From Bacteroidota bacterium (GTDB taxonomy: Bacteria; Bacteroidota; Ignavibacteria; UBA10030; UBA6906), in assembly GCA_030835135.1 (NCBI GenBank), contig JAUQWO010000006.1, positions 1 through 64,000 on the forward strand: DNA of 64,000 nt. Reading direction: 5' to 3'. Positions within the stretch are counted from its first letter, which is position 1, and each line of letters begins with the position of its first letter. The translations under genes and the position numbers were made by a program. Below, one piece after another: positions 1 to 8,597 of the stretch. The notes beneath the pieces were generated by a model that saw nothing but the letters and a program-made list of their open reading frames with translations, did not search any database and was not told the DNA's origin.

Positions 1-3
1 TCG

Positions 4-76
4 AGCGGGAGACGGGACTCGAACCCGCGACCAACAGCTTGGAAGGCTGTGACTCTACCAACTGAGTTACTCCCGC
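4..76 (-). tRNA. tRNA-Gly (anticodon TCC)
   Basis: On the minus strand the segment folds as a standard 73-nt tRNA. The 7-bp acceptor arm GCGGGAG/CTCCCGC spans 70-76 and 5-11, the T arm carries GGTTCGAGTC, and the anticodon loop CTTCCAA reads TCC. The discriminator is T and the CCA end is not encoded. It is the last of three tRNAs transcribed leftward (Thr, Tyr, Gly). Confidence 0.95.
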
Positions 77-100
77 AAACCAACCCTTCTTCGCTTCCAC

Positions 101-137
101 TTCAGATATCTGATATCTGAATTCTGATATCTGAATT
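101..137. repeat. AT-rich palindromic repeat between tRNA genes
   Basis: Between tRNA-Gly and tRNA-Tyr lies an AT-rich block with overlapping copies of GATATCTGA. Arm TTCAGATATC (101-110) is the exact reverse complement of GATATCTGAA (112-121), and a further GATATCTGAA copy follows at 126-135. The composition is unlike the GC-rich surroundings. It can form a hairpin in the tRNA precursor. Whether it is dispersed elsewhere in the genome cannot be seen here. Confidence 0.6.
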
Positions 138-143
138 TGTCCG

Positions 144-226
144 TGGGCAGGGAAGGATTCGAACCTCCGAAGGCCGAAGCCGACAGATTTACAGTCTGTT
201 GCGTTTGACCGCTTCGCTACCTGCCC
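144..226 (-). tRNA. tRNA-Tyr (anticodon GTA)
   Basis: This is an 83-nt class II tRNA on the minus strand with acceptor arm GGGCAGG/CCTGCCC (220-226 and 145-151) and an extended variable arm. The anticodon loop CTGTAAA gives GTA, and the T arm contains GGTTCGAATC. The discriminator is A and CCA is not encoded. It lies between the Thr and Gly tRNAs of the same transcript. Confidence 0.95.
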
Positions 227-261
227 GATACACAAAGATCAGTACCGCCCTTCCATGCCAG

Positions 262-334
262 AGCTGGCGATGGGACTCGAACCCGCAACCTGCTGATTAC
301 AAATCAGCTGCTCTACCGATTGAGCTACGCCAGC
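262..334 (-). tRNA. tRNA-Thr (anticodon TGT)
   Basis: This 73-nt minus-strand tRNA has acceptor arm GCTGGCG/CGCCAGC (328-334 and 263-269), D-loop AGCTCAATCGGTAGAGC, anticodon loop TTTGTAA reading TGT, and T arm GGTTCGAGTC. CCA is not encoded. It is the first tRNA of the Thr-Tyr-Gly transcript. That order commonly precedes an EF-Tu gene, which would lie to the left, outside the window. Confidence 0.95.
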
Positions 335-407
335 AGACAAAACACCCCTTCGTCACCCCCGACTCTTGCGAGATGACTACGGGCTCCCTTTGACGGCTAA
401 GCACAGT

Positions 408-435
408 AATATAAGAAACTTTTACAAATAGTCAA
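408..435 (-). promoter_or_regulatory. sigma-70-type promoter of the tRNA cluster
   Basis: On the minus strand TTGACT (430-435) is followed after 16 bp by TATATT (408-413), about 70 nt upstream of tRNA-Thr. The AT-rich stretch stands out locally. The same pattern recurs before several other genes in the window. Confidence 0.7.
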
Positions 436-465
436 CTACAAATGTGCGGGAAAACAGAAGAAATC

Positions 466-2310
466 TCAGCGGAGGCCGGAAAGCCGGGACCGCAGCACTA
501 CCGAGGTTGGATCCATCGAAATCCCCCAATTATAGGCTTTTTTTGCCTCTTCCGCAAGGCCATGCTGCAAATAATAATCCCCCCTGGCAAGCCCCGCGTT
601 GCCATACAACCGCCAGATCATGTCCTCCAACCGCCCACTCCTCCGGAACGGCCTCGGCCGGAACTCCAGGAACGCCGTCGCATGGAACATCGTATCACGA
701 ACGACCCGCATCGCCAACCCCTCCGGCACCCGTACCATCCCCACCGTGAACTCCGGCTCGATCTCCGGCGTCACGTACACCGGCCGGTCCTCCATCCCCT
801 GGACGATCATCGCCCGGATCATCCCCACGTACCGCGCCTCGATCACCTGCCCGTCGTACGGCACACCCGCCTCGAACTTCGCCAACTCCCGCCCGAACAG
901 CTCCACCTCCGTCGCCACCTTCTCCATGAACGCCGGCGACTTCGCCGCAAGTTCCTTCAGATACCACGACCGCCGCAACAATTCCTTGTCGATCACCAGC
1001 ACGTCCCGGCGCTCCTGCCGTACCTCCTGCACATAGTACGATGCCGAGACCCAGTAGTCCCATTGATACGACAGCACCAGCGCCCCGGGCTGCACCGACG
1101 CGAACATGTTCGCGGTGTAGTCCGCCACCAGATGATCCGACGATTCGTCGACGTCACCATAGTGCACCACACAAGGCAGGAACCCCACCGCCACCAGCAC
1201 CACCCCGGCCCCGACACGGGGCACCCCCGCCGCCTTCACCAACCACCCACCCACAACCAGCAACCCGGCACCAGCCCACAACCCCACACACACGTACGCC
1301 AGGAGGTAGTATGAGTCGATATCCTGGATATCATAATTGACCGCATACAGGACACAGACCACGAACATGATCAGGGTGCCCACGGCGACCTGCCGGTCCT
1401 TCATCCACAGCACCACGAGGCCGATGACCCCGAGCAGAAGCCCCGCGACCGCGAACTCCCCCGGGATCCCCTGCACGAATGCGCCCAGATGCTTCATGGC
1501 CACATCCGACGATGAGAAGATCCAGACCCGGTACTGCTTGCCGCTCAGGTGCGAAAGCAGGCGACCGACCGAGGAGGGGTCCCCCCAGTTGCACAACGGT
1601 GAGGCCGATGCACGCAGCGGCAAATACAGATACACCGACAACCCGAGAACGAACGCCGGGACCAGTCGCACCACACCGCGAGCCATCCCACGCCATGAAC
1701 CCACCGAGGTGCCATATAAATAGAGGACCCCGGGGACGAGCAGGATGGTGGTCATGTGGTTGGTGAAGCTGAGCCCGAGCATGAATGCAGCAAGGACCCA
1801 GAGCACCATCGACCTCTGAGAGCGTGCATGGAGAACAAGGACCAGGACGAGAGACACCATCAGCAGGTGGAGCGAGTACACCTCCACCGCCAGTGCCTGG
1901 ACCCAGAAGGTCCGCGAGAATGCCAGGAAGAGCACGCCACCCGCCGCCGCGAACGGCACAAGCTCACCCGGCACCTGCAGCTTCCTGGCCGACCCCGCCA
2001 TGGTGGCCAGCGCCGCCTTATAATAGAAGACGAGCGACGCAGCACACAAGACCGCGGCCATCACATTCAGCCGGAACGCCTCCTCCCCCCCGAACGGAAT
2101 GTGCGCAAACACCCACCCGACCAGCGTGAACAATGGGTAGCCCGTCGGGTGCGCGATCCCCAGCGTGTGCACAACGGTCACCAGTTCGCCGCTGTCGATG
2201 AACCCGATCCCGGGCATCAGGGTCCGAAGATACACGACGAATGCACACGCTGCAACGGCAATGCCCGGCAGGAGCGGATGGCGGAAGAGTCGAGAAAGGA
2301 CTGTCATCAT
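466..2310 (-). CDS. DUF2723 multi-pass membrane protein (glycosyltransferase-like)
   Basis: This is a polytopic membrane protein of about 614 residues. The N-terminal helix is followed by the DUF2723 hallmark: residues FIDSGELVT, then AHPTGYPLFTLVG. About ten further hydrophobic segments fill the first 420 residues, and a soluble C-terminal part follows. The family resembles protein O-mannosyltransferase-type GT-C enzymes (the animal TMEM260 group) and is common in FCB bacteria. A glycosylation role is likely but the substrate is unknown. I chose the start at 2310 because its ATG overlaps the glnE stop as ATGA. The frame runs open further upstream only inside glnE. The gene is probably translationally coupled to glnE. 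Confidence 0.85.
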   Translation of the reverse strand: MMTVLSRLFRHPLLPGIAVAACAFVVYLRTLMPGIGFIDSGELVTVVHTLGIAHPTGYPLFTLVGWVFAHIPFGGEEAFRLNVMAAVLCAASLVFYYKAALATMAGSARKLQVPGELVPFAAAGGVLFLAFSRTFWVQALAVEVYSLHLLMVSLVLVLVLHARSQRSMVLWVLAAFMLGLSFTNHMTTILLVPGVLYLYGTSVGSWRGMARGVVRLVPAFVLGLSVYLYLPLRASASPLCNWGDPSSVGRLLSHLSGKQYRVWIFSSSDVAMKHLGAFVQGIPGEFAVAGLLLGVIGLVVLWMKDRQVAVGTLIMFVVCVLYAVNYDIQDIDSYYLLAYVCVGLWAGAGLLVVGGWLVKAAGVPRVGAGVVLVAVGFLPCVVHYGDVDESSDHLVADYTANMFASVQPGALVLSYQWDYWVSASYYVQEVRQERRDVLVIDKELLRRSWYLKELAAKSPAFMEKVATEVELFGRELAKFEAGVPYDGQVIEARYVGMIRAMIVQGMEDRPVYVTPEIEPEFTVGMVRVPEGLAMRVVRDTMFHATAFLEFRPRPFRRSGRLEDMIWRLYGNAGLARGDYYLQHGLAEEAKKAYNWGISMDPTSVVLRSRLSGLR

Positions 2311-5237
2311 GATCCCGGTGTGGTGGTTTCCATCCTCCCCGCGATCTCGAGAAAAAGAGACCGCACATTCCTCATCGTCGCGTCGGTACGCGCCGCGAGT
2401 TCCGGGCCGCGCAACCGCATGGCGCACCGCGCCAGGGTCTCCAATGCTCCTTCCACCGGAAGGATCGAGCCATGCTCGCCCAGTGTGATACGGATGAACA
2501 GCTCGAGCCGCCGGTAGAACGCATACGCGTCGGCAAGCAACTCTCGTTCAGCCGCGCTGATCAGCGTAGGTGGGGCAGCGCGCACGACGGTGAACACATC
2601 CGCTCCCCGCACCTCCGGACCGACCGCCCCGGCGAGTTGCAGCATCTGCACGAGGAACTCGATATCCACCATGCCTCCCGCCCCGAGCTTGATATCGATG
2701 ATCGCCGCGCCCCGCGTCCGCGTGCGCGATTCCATCTTCTTGCGCATCTCCACGGTGGTCTGGATCCATCCTGCGGGCATGGGAGCACCAAACACAAATT
2801 CCCGCACATCGTCCAGCACCGCGCGACCGAGAGCCTCATCCCCCGCGATCCAGCGGAGACGTGTCAGCGATTGCCGCTCCCACAGCGATGCCCGTTGCGC
2901 AAGATAGACCCGGTATGCGGATCGATCGGTCACGAGTGGGGCATTCCTCCCTTCCGGACGGAGACGCATGTCCACCTCGTACAGGCGCCCCCGGTCCGTC
3001 ACGGCGGTCAGCGCCCGCACGGTCTCACTCGCCAGGCGCTCCAATCCACTGAGATCGTCGGGATCCTCCCCCGCACCGATGCACAACAGGTCCACATCGG
3101 CATCGAAGGTCAATTCACGGCTCCCGAGTTTTCCGAGGGCAAACACGGCAAGGCGCGGGGTCTCCTGGCCGGGGTGCCGGGCATGCAGCGTCTGCCGGAT
3201 CACCGACTCGGCGATCAGCGAGAGTTCGGCGGTCAGCTCCTCATAGCGGGACAGGCCGAACACGAATCGCAACCCGGCCCGCACTTCGTTGAACAGCCGG
3301 AAGAGAACCGGGTCGTCCGTCGGAGCCAGCGCATCCGGCGCAAGCGGCTCCAACCCGGCCGGATCATTGGCGACGGTCTCCAGCAGCACCGGATGGTCGC
3401 CCAGAGCCCTGGCAAACCGCGGACTCGCAGCGCAGGTTTCGAGGAGGAAGCGCCGGAAGCGGGGGTCCTGGATCTGGGCGTAGAACGACCCGGGAAATCT
3501 CTGCGCCCCGCTGATGAGCGTGATGCTGTGCAGCGTCAGGTCGGGGTCGGGCGTTGAGGCGATATCATTGAACAGGACCGTTGCGATCTGGCGGAACGCG
3601 GTGCGCGCACGGGTATCGGCTTCCCGGGTACCGGTGAGCGTTGAGCCGAACGCCAACGATCGCATGTTCCGCAACGCCTGCCGCACGTCACGGAACCCGA
3701 GGTCGATCAGGATCCGCTGGGTCGCCTCCTCCGTCAGCACGCCGTCGATGGCCGCTTCTAGCCCTGCAGCCACCTGCTCTTCTCCTCCCTGCAACACCTT
3801 CGTGAAGACCGAGCGCACATGTCGGAGGTGATCGCGCATCTCCTGGTTCAGGATCGATGCAGACGGCAGTCCTACACGGCGGGCGAGCAATCCCCGTTCG
3901 CGTTCATCGGACGGAACGGTATGCGTCTGCGTATTCTGCATGATCTGCAAACGGTGCTCGATGGTGCGGTAGAAGGTGTACGCCTTCGCCAGTCCGCGCG
4001 CGTCGCGGACCGGTATCTTGCCGTCATCCCCGAGCGCAACCAGTGCCCCAAGGGTGTTGCCGCCACGCAGGCGCGGGTTCTTGCCGGCATGCAGGAGCTG
4101 GAGCGCCTGCGCGATGAACTCGATATCCCTGATCCCCCCGGGCATCAGTTTGATGTTCGTCGTCTCGCCCAGTGTCGACTCGATGCGCGCCTTCATGCGC
4201 ACGATCGCTTCCGCGGGGTGTTCGAGGAATGCGCGGGGATACACAAAGGGTTCGAGTGCGCGGAGGAATGTCGCGCTCAACTGCGCATCGCCACCGACGT
4301 GCCGTGCCTTGATGAGCATCTGCCGTTCCCAGAGCTCGCCGCGCGACTCATAGTACAGCAGATAACTCTCCAGGGAGCGGGCAAGCGGACCCGCCCCGGA
4401 TTCAGGACGCAGCCGCATGTCCACCCGGAACAGATGCCCCTCGCCGGTCGCCCGCGACAGATGCTGGACGATGCGCTCGCCGAGAGCGTGGAAGAATGCC
4501 AAGGCTCGTTCCGGATCGTCGCCGGGACCGGGATCACCGTACACGAAGAGCAGGTCGATGTCGGAGCTGTAGTTCAACTCCCCTCCCCCGAGCTTGCCGA
4601 GCCCGATCACGGAGAACGGCAGGTCAGGTGCGTGCCCCTCCTTTGCCCGTGCCTGGTCCAGAGCCCAGCGCACCGCCGCGTCGATCATCGCATCGGCCAA
4701 CCTCGAGAGCTCGGCGGTCACAGAGACAAGGTCGGCAAGACCCAGAACATCCCGCGCACCGATCCGCAGGATCTGCCGGCGGAACAGACGCCGCAGGGCG
4801 TCCATGCGCCGTTCAGCAGTGAGGAACATGCCGGTGATCCCGGCCGTCTCCTCCGCCAATTCCGCGGCGGAAACAGGGGTATTGAGCACCGCGGACGCGG
4901 TCAGCCACCGGAACAGGCCGGGATCACGGACGAGGATGTCGGCAAAGAACCGTGAATTCCCCAGGACCCGCATGAGCATATCGAGGAGGACGGGATACTC
5001 GACCAGATCGGTGAACAGCGATGACCTGCTGGTGCTGACCTCGCAGTACCGGAGCAGGTTGGTCAGCCCAAGGTCGGGATCGGGTGAGGAATGAAGGATG
5101 GTCTGGATCGACCGCGAGAAGTCGTCGAGCGATGCCCGGCTCCCTGAACCGAGGAACAGCTCATGCAAGGCGCGGAGATTCCGCTCCCCGCTCCGGGCAT
5201 CATGGAAGAGATCCAGGGGGAGTTCGGGTGCGCTCAT
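2307..5237 (-). CDS. glnE: bifunctional glutamine synthetase adenylyltransferase/adenylyl-removing enzyme
   Basis: GlnE adenylylates glutamine synthetase when nitrogen is plentiful and removes AMP when it is scarce. The 976-residue length matches the family (about 950). Both nucleotidyltransferase halves are visible: GLGKLGGGELNYSSDIDLL at residues 212-230 (adenylyl-removing half) and ALGKLGSRELTFDADVDLL at about 700-719 (adenylylating half). Each keeps the paired aspartates. The repeated partner motifs MRLRPE and LWERQ also appear twice. I chose ATG 5237 (MSAPELPLDLF). An in-frame GTG 51 bases further upstream would add a poorly conserved leader. The downstream DUF2723 gene overlaps by 4 bases. 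No glnA or glnB is in the window. Confidence 0.95.
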   Translation of the reverse strand: MSAPELPLDLFHDARSGERNLRALHELFLGSGSRASLDDFSRSIQTILHSSPDPDLGLTNLLRYCEVSTSRSSLFTDLVEYPVLLDMLMRVLGNSRFFADILVRDPGLFRWLTASAVLNTPVSAAELAEETAGITGMFLTAERRMDALRRLFRRQILRIGARDVLGLADLVSVTAELSRLADAMIDAAVRWALDQARAKEGHAPDLPFSVIGLGKLGGGELNYSSDIDLLFVYGDPGPGDDPERALAFFHALGERIVQHLSRATGEGHLFRVDMRLRPESGAGPLARSLESYLLYYESRGELWERQMLIKARHVGGDAQLSATFLRALEPFVYPRAFLEHPAEAIVRMKARIESTLGETTNIKLMPGGIRDIEFIAQALQLLHAGKNPRLRGGNTLGALVALGDDGKIPVRDARGLAKAYTFYRTIEHRLQIMQNTQTHTVPSDERERGLLARRVGLPSASILNQEMRDHLRHVRSVFTKVLQGGEEQVAAGLEAAIDGVLTEEATQRILIDLGFRDVRQALRNMRSLAFGSTLTGTREADTRARTAFRQIATVLFNDIASTPDPDLTLHSITLISGAQRFPGSFYAQIQDPRFRRFLLETCAASPRFARALGDHPVLLETVANDPAGLEPLAPDALAPTDDPVLFRLFNEVRAGLRFVFGLSRYEELTAELSLIAESVIRQTLHARHPGQETPRLAVFALGKLGSRELTFDADVDLLCIGAGEDPDDLSGLERLASETVRALTAVTDRGRLYEVDMRLRPEGRNAPLVTDRSAYRVYLAQRASLWERQSLTRLRWIAGDEALGRAVLDDVREFVFGAPMPAGWIQTTVEMRKKMESRTRTRGAAIIDIKLGAGGMVDIEFLVQMLQLAGAVGPEVRGADVFTVVRAAPPTLISAAERELLADAYAFYRRLELFIRITLGEHGSILPVEGALETLARCAMRLRGPELAARTDATMRNVRSLFLEIAGRMETTTPGS

Positions 5238-5290
5238 GTTCCAGGGTACGGAAAAAAGAGGAGAGAGAAAAGGGCACACCACACCCACGT

Positions 5291-5319
5291 TTGCTTTTCC
5301 CCACGTCCGTCGCTATATT
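5291..5319 (+). promoter_or_regulatory. promoter for the EthD/propeller/DUF1573 genes
   Basis: TTGCTT (5291-5296), a 17-bp spacer and TATATT (5314-5319) lie in the divergent gap between glnE and the EthD-like gene, 33 bp before the ATG at 5352. The spacing is ideal for a housekeeping sigma factor. Confidence 0.65.
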
Positions 5320-5351
5320 TTTGCATCGATCATTCACGACATGGGCCCGGC

Positions 5352-5654
5352 ATGATCACACTGGTAGCACTCTATAAACGCCCCTCTGACGACGGGGACT
5401 TCGAGAAGCATTTCCTGGAGATCCATGTCCCCCTGCTGCGCCAGTTCCCCGGGCTGCGCGCGCTGCATGTCGTCCGGGTCACGGGTGCACCGATCGGTGA
5501 AAGCAAATTCAGCTTCCTGGTCGAGGCATCCTTCGACACCCGTGCCGCGATGGACGCAGCACTTGCCTCACGCGAAGGAAAGGCCGTTGCACGCGACCTG
5601 ATGGCCTTCGCCGCAGACCTCGTCACCGTCTTCCACGGTGAACCGCTCGCGTGA
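5352..5654 (+). CDS. EthD family protein
   Basis: This 100-residue protein begins MITLVALYKRP and contains the EthD-type pattern: a dimeric alpha/beta-barrel fold with FEKHFLEIHVPLLRQFPGL, where the His-x-x-x-His/Pro stretch is characteristic. EthD relatives are small ferredoxin-fold dimers. Some assist ring-cleavage or ether-degrading oxygenases, but most have no known substrate. The start is the first ATG after the promoter. The frame can be extended upstream, but only across the promoter. The stop overlaps a possible GTG of the next gene. The biochemical role here is unknown. Confidence 0.75.
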   Translation: MITLVALYKRPSDDGDFEKHFLEIHVPLLRQFPGLRALHVVRVTGAPIGESKFSFLVEASFDTRAAMDAALASREGKAVARDLMAFAADLVTVFHGEPLA

Positions 5655-5671
5655 ACTTCACGAGGACTACC

Positions 5672-7678
5672 ATGGATCCTGAGGGTCGTCACACCGTTCG
5701 TCGCACGTCCATCATCCTGTGGTGCGTGGCCATCGGCACAATGGCTGCGGGTCTGTCATGCTCCTCCCCGACATCCAGAGGTGTTCACTGGGAGGCGTTG
5801 CCCGGACCCTACGCGCTGAACGTCTCCGCCGTCCATCCTCTGGGAACCGGCATGACGGTCTTTGCCGGACTTACCAATGGCGAGACCGCCGTCTCGTTCG
5901 ACGCGGGCAAGAGCTGGAGTTACCGGACCCCGGTGGCGCGGGGGTATCCGGTCGGTGGATTCACACCGGATCCGGACGATCGCAACGGGATCTACGCGAT
6001 GACGGAACGCGGCCTTTTCCGTTCGACGGACAGTGCGCGCACGTGGCAGGTGGTGCCGCTCACACCTCCCGGCCAACTGCCCATCGCGGTCCTGTCCTTC
6101 ACCTACGATCCATGGAAGCCCGAACGCCGCTTCATTGGCACCGAGGGCCATGGGATCTTCCGGTCCACCGATGCCGGAGCGACCTGGCACCCCGTACCGC
6201 AGCAGAAGGATTCATTGCTGGCCTTTGCCACCGTCTGGACGATCGTCGTTGACCCCGGCCGGCCGGACCGCATCCTTGCAGCGGCGGGAACGTTCGGATT
6301 GTTGACCTCCACGGACGGAGGCGACACATGGACGGCGCTCGCGCGTGGCGCGACACAGCTCGGGGCGCGCTCGACGCACCTCCTGATCCATCCACGTGAA
6401 AGCAACACGCTCCTGCTGGGAACCGATGCGGGGAGTATCTTCCGCACGACCAACGGTGGTGAGTTGTGGAGCCCGGTCCATCCCGGCGCGGCAGGCAACA
6501 CGATCCGTTCGTTGCATGGCGATCCGCACCTCGCCGGCGTCGTGTACGCGGGCACCAGGAAGGGTCTCTTGGTCTCCCGCGATTTCGGCGAGAGCTGGCA
6601 GTCCCTCGGCGCCGGACTCCCGAAGTTGAGTGCTGCGGCGGTCCCGGCACCGGCAGGTACACGCCTGTTCGCCTTTGGCAGCGCGATCGGACTCCTGTCG
6701 TCGCTGGACCGTGGTGCGACCTGGGCGCCTGCCGATGACCAGCTTGGCGGAGCGACCGCCACTCTTCTCGTCTTCGACCCTGCGGACGCCGGATATTTCG
6801 CCGCCGCAGGAGATGCGCTCATCCACTTCCGTCCCGACTCCGCACGGTGGCTCCCGGTCGGCGAAGGGTTGAACGGTGGGCAGGTCACATCGATCTCCAT
6901 CGATCCCCGCCAGCGCCACTACATGTATGCAACGACCGTCGCCGGGACATTCCGCAGCACCGACGCAGGGATGCACTGGCAGGAATTCGCACGCTCGATC
7001 CCGGCCACCCCGACGCTCCTCGTACAGCACCCCTGGTTCCCGACACGGATGCTCGCATCCACGGACAGGGGCATCTTCAACAGCACCGATCGCGGAGCGA
7101 CCTGGAGGGAATCGCGGCCCAGCGGCAAGACCCCACCCGCGAGGTCCTTCTCGTTCCTCCCCTCCAACGCGGGTTCCGTGTTCGCCCCCGCGTCGCCCTC
7201 AGCCGTTCTCATCACGGCGGACGGCGGCATCTCGTGGGAGGTCACACGATACGGGTTGGGCACCGACTCGCTGTCGTTCGTCACGCTGGACCCAACAGAT
7301 ACCAAGGTCATGTATGCCTGGACCGCGGCCGGGACCTGTTACCGGTCGCTGACCGCGGGCACGGAATGGAGCAGGTTCTCTCCTCCGTGGGAGATGACCG
7401 ACCGGGTGCTCTTCGGCCGCGATCAACAGGACCCATCCAGTTTCGTCGCGCTGGTGAATGACCGCGTGGTGTTCCTGACGATCGACGGAGGCACGACATG
7501 GACCCGCACGTTCGAACAGACCCTTCCCGGGACCCCGGTATCGCTTGCATGGCACGCGGGTCACGGGGTCCTGATCGCCGGGGTACGCGACCGCGGCGTG
7601 TTCCGCCTCCGCCTCGCGGCGTTCCTGCCGCACACGCAGGAAGCACCGAAGAATTACCCGAAGTCCACAGATTACTAG
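5672..7678 (+). CDS. Asp-box (BNR/sortilin-type) beta-propeller lipoprotein
   Basis: A 668-residue exported protein. A hydrophobic leader ends in the lipobox-like AGLSCSS, so the mature N-terminus is probably a lipidated cysteine. The body holds about eleven Asp-box repeats of the S/T-x-D-x-G-x-T-W type, for example FDAGKSW, STDAGATW, STDGGDTW, SLDRGATW, STDRGATW and TIDGGTTW, spaced 40-60 residues. This predicts one or two beta-propellers like those of Vps10/sortilin, HCF136 or sialidase-like proteins. No catalytic domain or C-terminal sorting domain is evident. I chose ATG 5672 because GAGGA lies 5 nt upstream. A GTG at 5651 overlapping the previous stop is the alternative. Function is unknown; a ligand-binding or scaffold role is likely. 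Confidence 0.8.
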   Translation: MDPEGRHTVRRTSIILWCVAIGTMAAGLSCSSPTSRGVHWEALPGPYALNVSAVHPLGTGMTVFAGLTNGETAVSFDAGKSWSYRTPVARGYPVGGFTPDPDDRNGIYAMTERGLFRSTDSARTWQVVPLTPPGQLPIAVLSFTYDPWKPERRFIGTEGHGIFRSTDAGATWHPVPQQKDSLLAFATVWTIVVDPGRPDRILAAAGTFGLLTSTDGGDTWTALARGATQLGARSTHLLIHPRESNTLLLGTDAGSIFRTTNGGELWSPVHPGAAGNTIRSLHGDPHLAGVVYAGTRKGLLVSRDFGESWQSLGAGLPKLSAAAVPAPAGTRLFAFGSAIGLLSSLDRGATWAPADDQLGGATATLLVFDPADAGYFAAAGDALIHFRPDSARWLPVGEGLNGGQVTSISIDPRQRHYMYATTVAGTFRSTDAGMHWQEFARSIPATPTLLVQHPWFPTRMLASTDRGIFNSTDRGATWRESRPSGKTPPARSFSFLPSNAGSVFAPASPSAVLITADGGISWEVTRYGLGTDSLSFVTLDPTDTKVMYAWTAAGTCYRSLTAGTEWSRFSPPWEMTDRVLFGRDQQDPSSFVALVNDRVVFLTIDGGTTWTRTFEQTLPGTPVSLAWHAGHGVLIAGVRDRGVFRLRLAAFLPHTQEAPKNYPKSTDY

Positions 7679-7704
7679 TCACGTCCACGAAAGATCGTAC
7701 GGTC

Positions 7705-8406
7705 ATGATGTCTCAGCGCATTGCGGGTCTCATGGGGGCCATCCTCCTCACCTCCATCATCGGGTACGCCCAGCCGGCCATCCAGATCGTGGAGAACAAA
7801 TCCTTCGATTTCGGAGAGCTCCTCCGGGGCACGATCGCCGAGAAGAAAGTGCTGCTGAAGAATACCGGCACCGAGGTCCTGCAATTGGCGGACATCGAGG
7901 CATCGTGCGGATGCACGGGCACCGCGCCGTCGCAGCGTTCGATACCTCCGGGACAATCGGCGGTCATCTCGATCTCGTTCAACTCGCGCAACTTCACCGG
8001 CAAAGTGCACAAGACCGTCACCGTCCATTCCAATGCCACGAATGATCCGCGGGTGGTGATCGAGTTCACCGCCTACGTTATCGATGAGATCCTGCTCACG
8101 CCCGGACACTTCTGGTTCAAGGACGCCGAGGTCGGCCGGAGGGCCACACAGGCCATGACCATCAAGAACAACGGCAAAGAGCCGTTGAAGATCACCGGCT
8201 GGCGGTGCCAGCTCGGCGGACTCAAGCTCACGATCCCGGCCGAACCGATCGAACCGGGCGCAACGGCGGACGTGTCGGCGGAGTTCACCCCCGAAAAGGT
8301 GAATGCGATCCTTTCGGAGGGGATGTTCCTGACGACCTCAAATGCCCGGCAACCCGAGATCTTCATCCCCATCTACGGGAACGTGAAGGAATTCAAGTTC
8401 CAGTAG
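7705..8406 (+). CDS. secreted DUF1573 domain protein
   Basis: A 233-residue protein with an N-terminal signal peptide ending near YAQPA. Next comes a DUF1573 (HYDIN/ASH-like immunoglobulin-fold) module: FDFGELLRGTIAEKKVLLKNTG, then the characteristic SCGCTG at about residue 70 and the pattern IPPGQSAVISISFNS. A second Ig-like half covers the C-terminus. DUF1573 proteins are abundant in FCB and Planctomycete genomes; they are exported and of unknown function. Two adjacent ATGs (7705 and 7708) are possible. The gene follows the propeller gene by 26 bp and precedes a terminator, so it probably ends that operon. Confidence 0.85.
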   Translation: MMSQRIAGLMGAILLTSIIGYAQPAIQIVENKSFDFGELLRGTIAEKKVLLKNTGTEVLQLADIEASCGCTGTAPSQRSIPPGQSAVISISFNSRNFTGKVHKTVTVHSNATNDPRVVIEFTAYVIDEILLTPGHFWFKDAEVGRRATQAMTIKNNGKEPLKITGWRCQLGGLKLTIPAEPIEPGATADVSAEFTPEKVNAILSEGMFLTTSNARQPEIFIPIYGNVKEFKFQ

Positions 8407-8455
8407 CCGGTCCCGCAACAAACCCGGGTATCCCATCGTCCTACAAGAGGACGGC

Positions 8456-8485
8456 CAGACCCGCCGATCGTTCCCGGCGGGTCTG
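8456..8485 (+). terminator. hairpin terminator after the DUF1573 gene
   Basis: An 11-bp perfect stem pairs CAGACCCGCCG (8456-8466) with CGGCGGGTCTG (8475-8485) across an 8-nt loop, about 50 bp after the stop codon. The following CCCATTTC is only weakly T-rich, so efficiency is uncertain. Confidence 0.6.
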
Positions 8486-8538
8486 CCCATTTCTGACCCG
8501 CTCTCCCTGTTGCCCGGCGCGCCCCTGCCCCGGGAGTC

Positions 8539-8566
8539 AACGTTCCCCCGGAGGCGCGTGTCTAAC
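8539..8566 (+). promoter_or_regulatory. candidate ECF-sigma autoregulatory promoter
   Basis: AACGTT (8539-8544) and TCTAAC (8561-8566), separated by 16 bp, sit about 30 bp before the ECF sigma start codon. An AAC-containing -35 with a GTGTCTAA-type -10 matches the general pattern of ECF-dependent promoters (AAC...TCTAA) and differs from the TTGxxx/TATATT promoters elsewhere in the window. It fits positive autoregulation. The call rests on pattern alone. Confidence 0.55.
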
Positions 8567-8597
8567 CATCAGATCCGGATAATCCAGGAAACCCCGC

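Noticed and set aside
2307-2427. Upstream start for the DUF2723 gene inside glnE
   Set aside because: It would overlap glnE by 120 bases with a poorly conserved Arg/His-rich leader, while ATG 2310 gives the usual ATGA overlap and a clean N-terminal helix.
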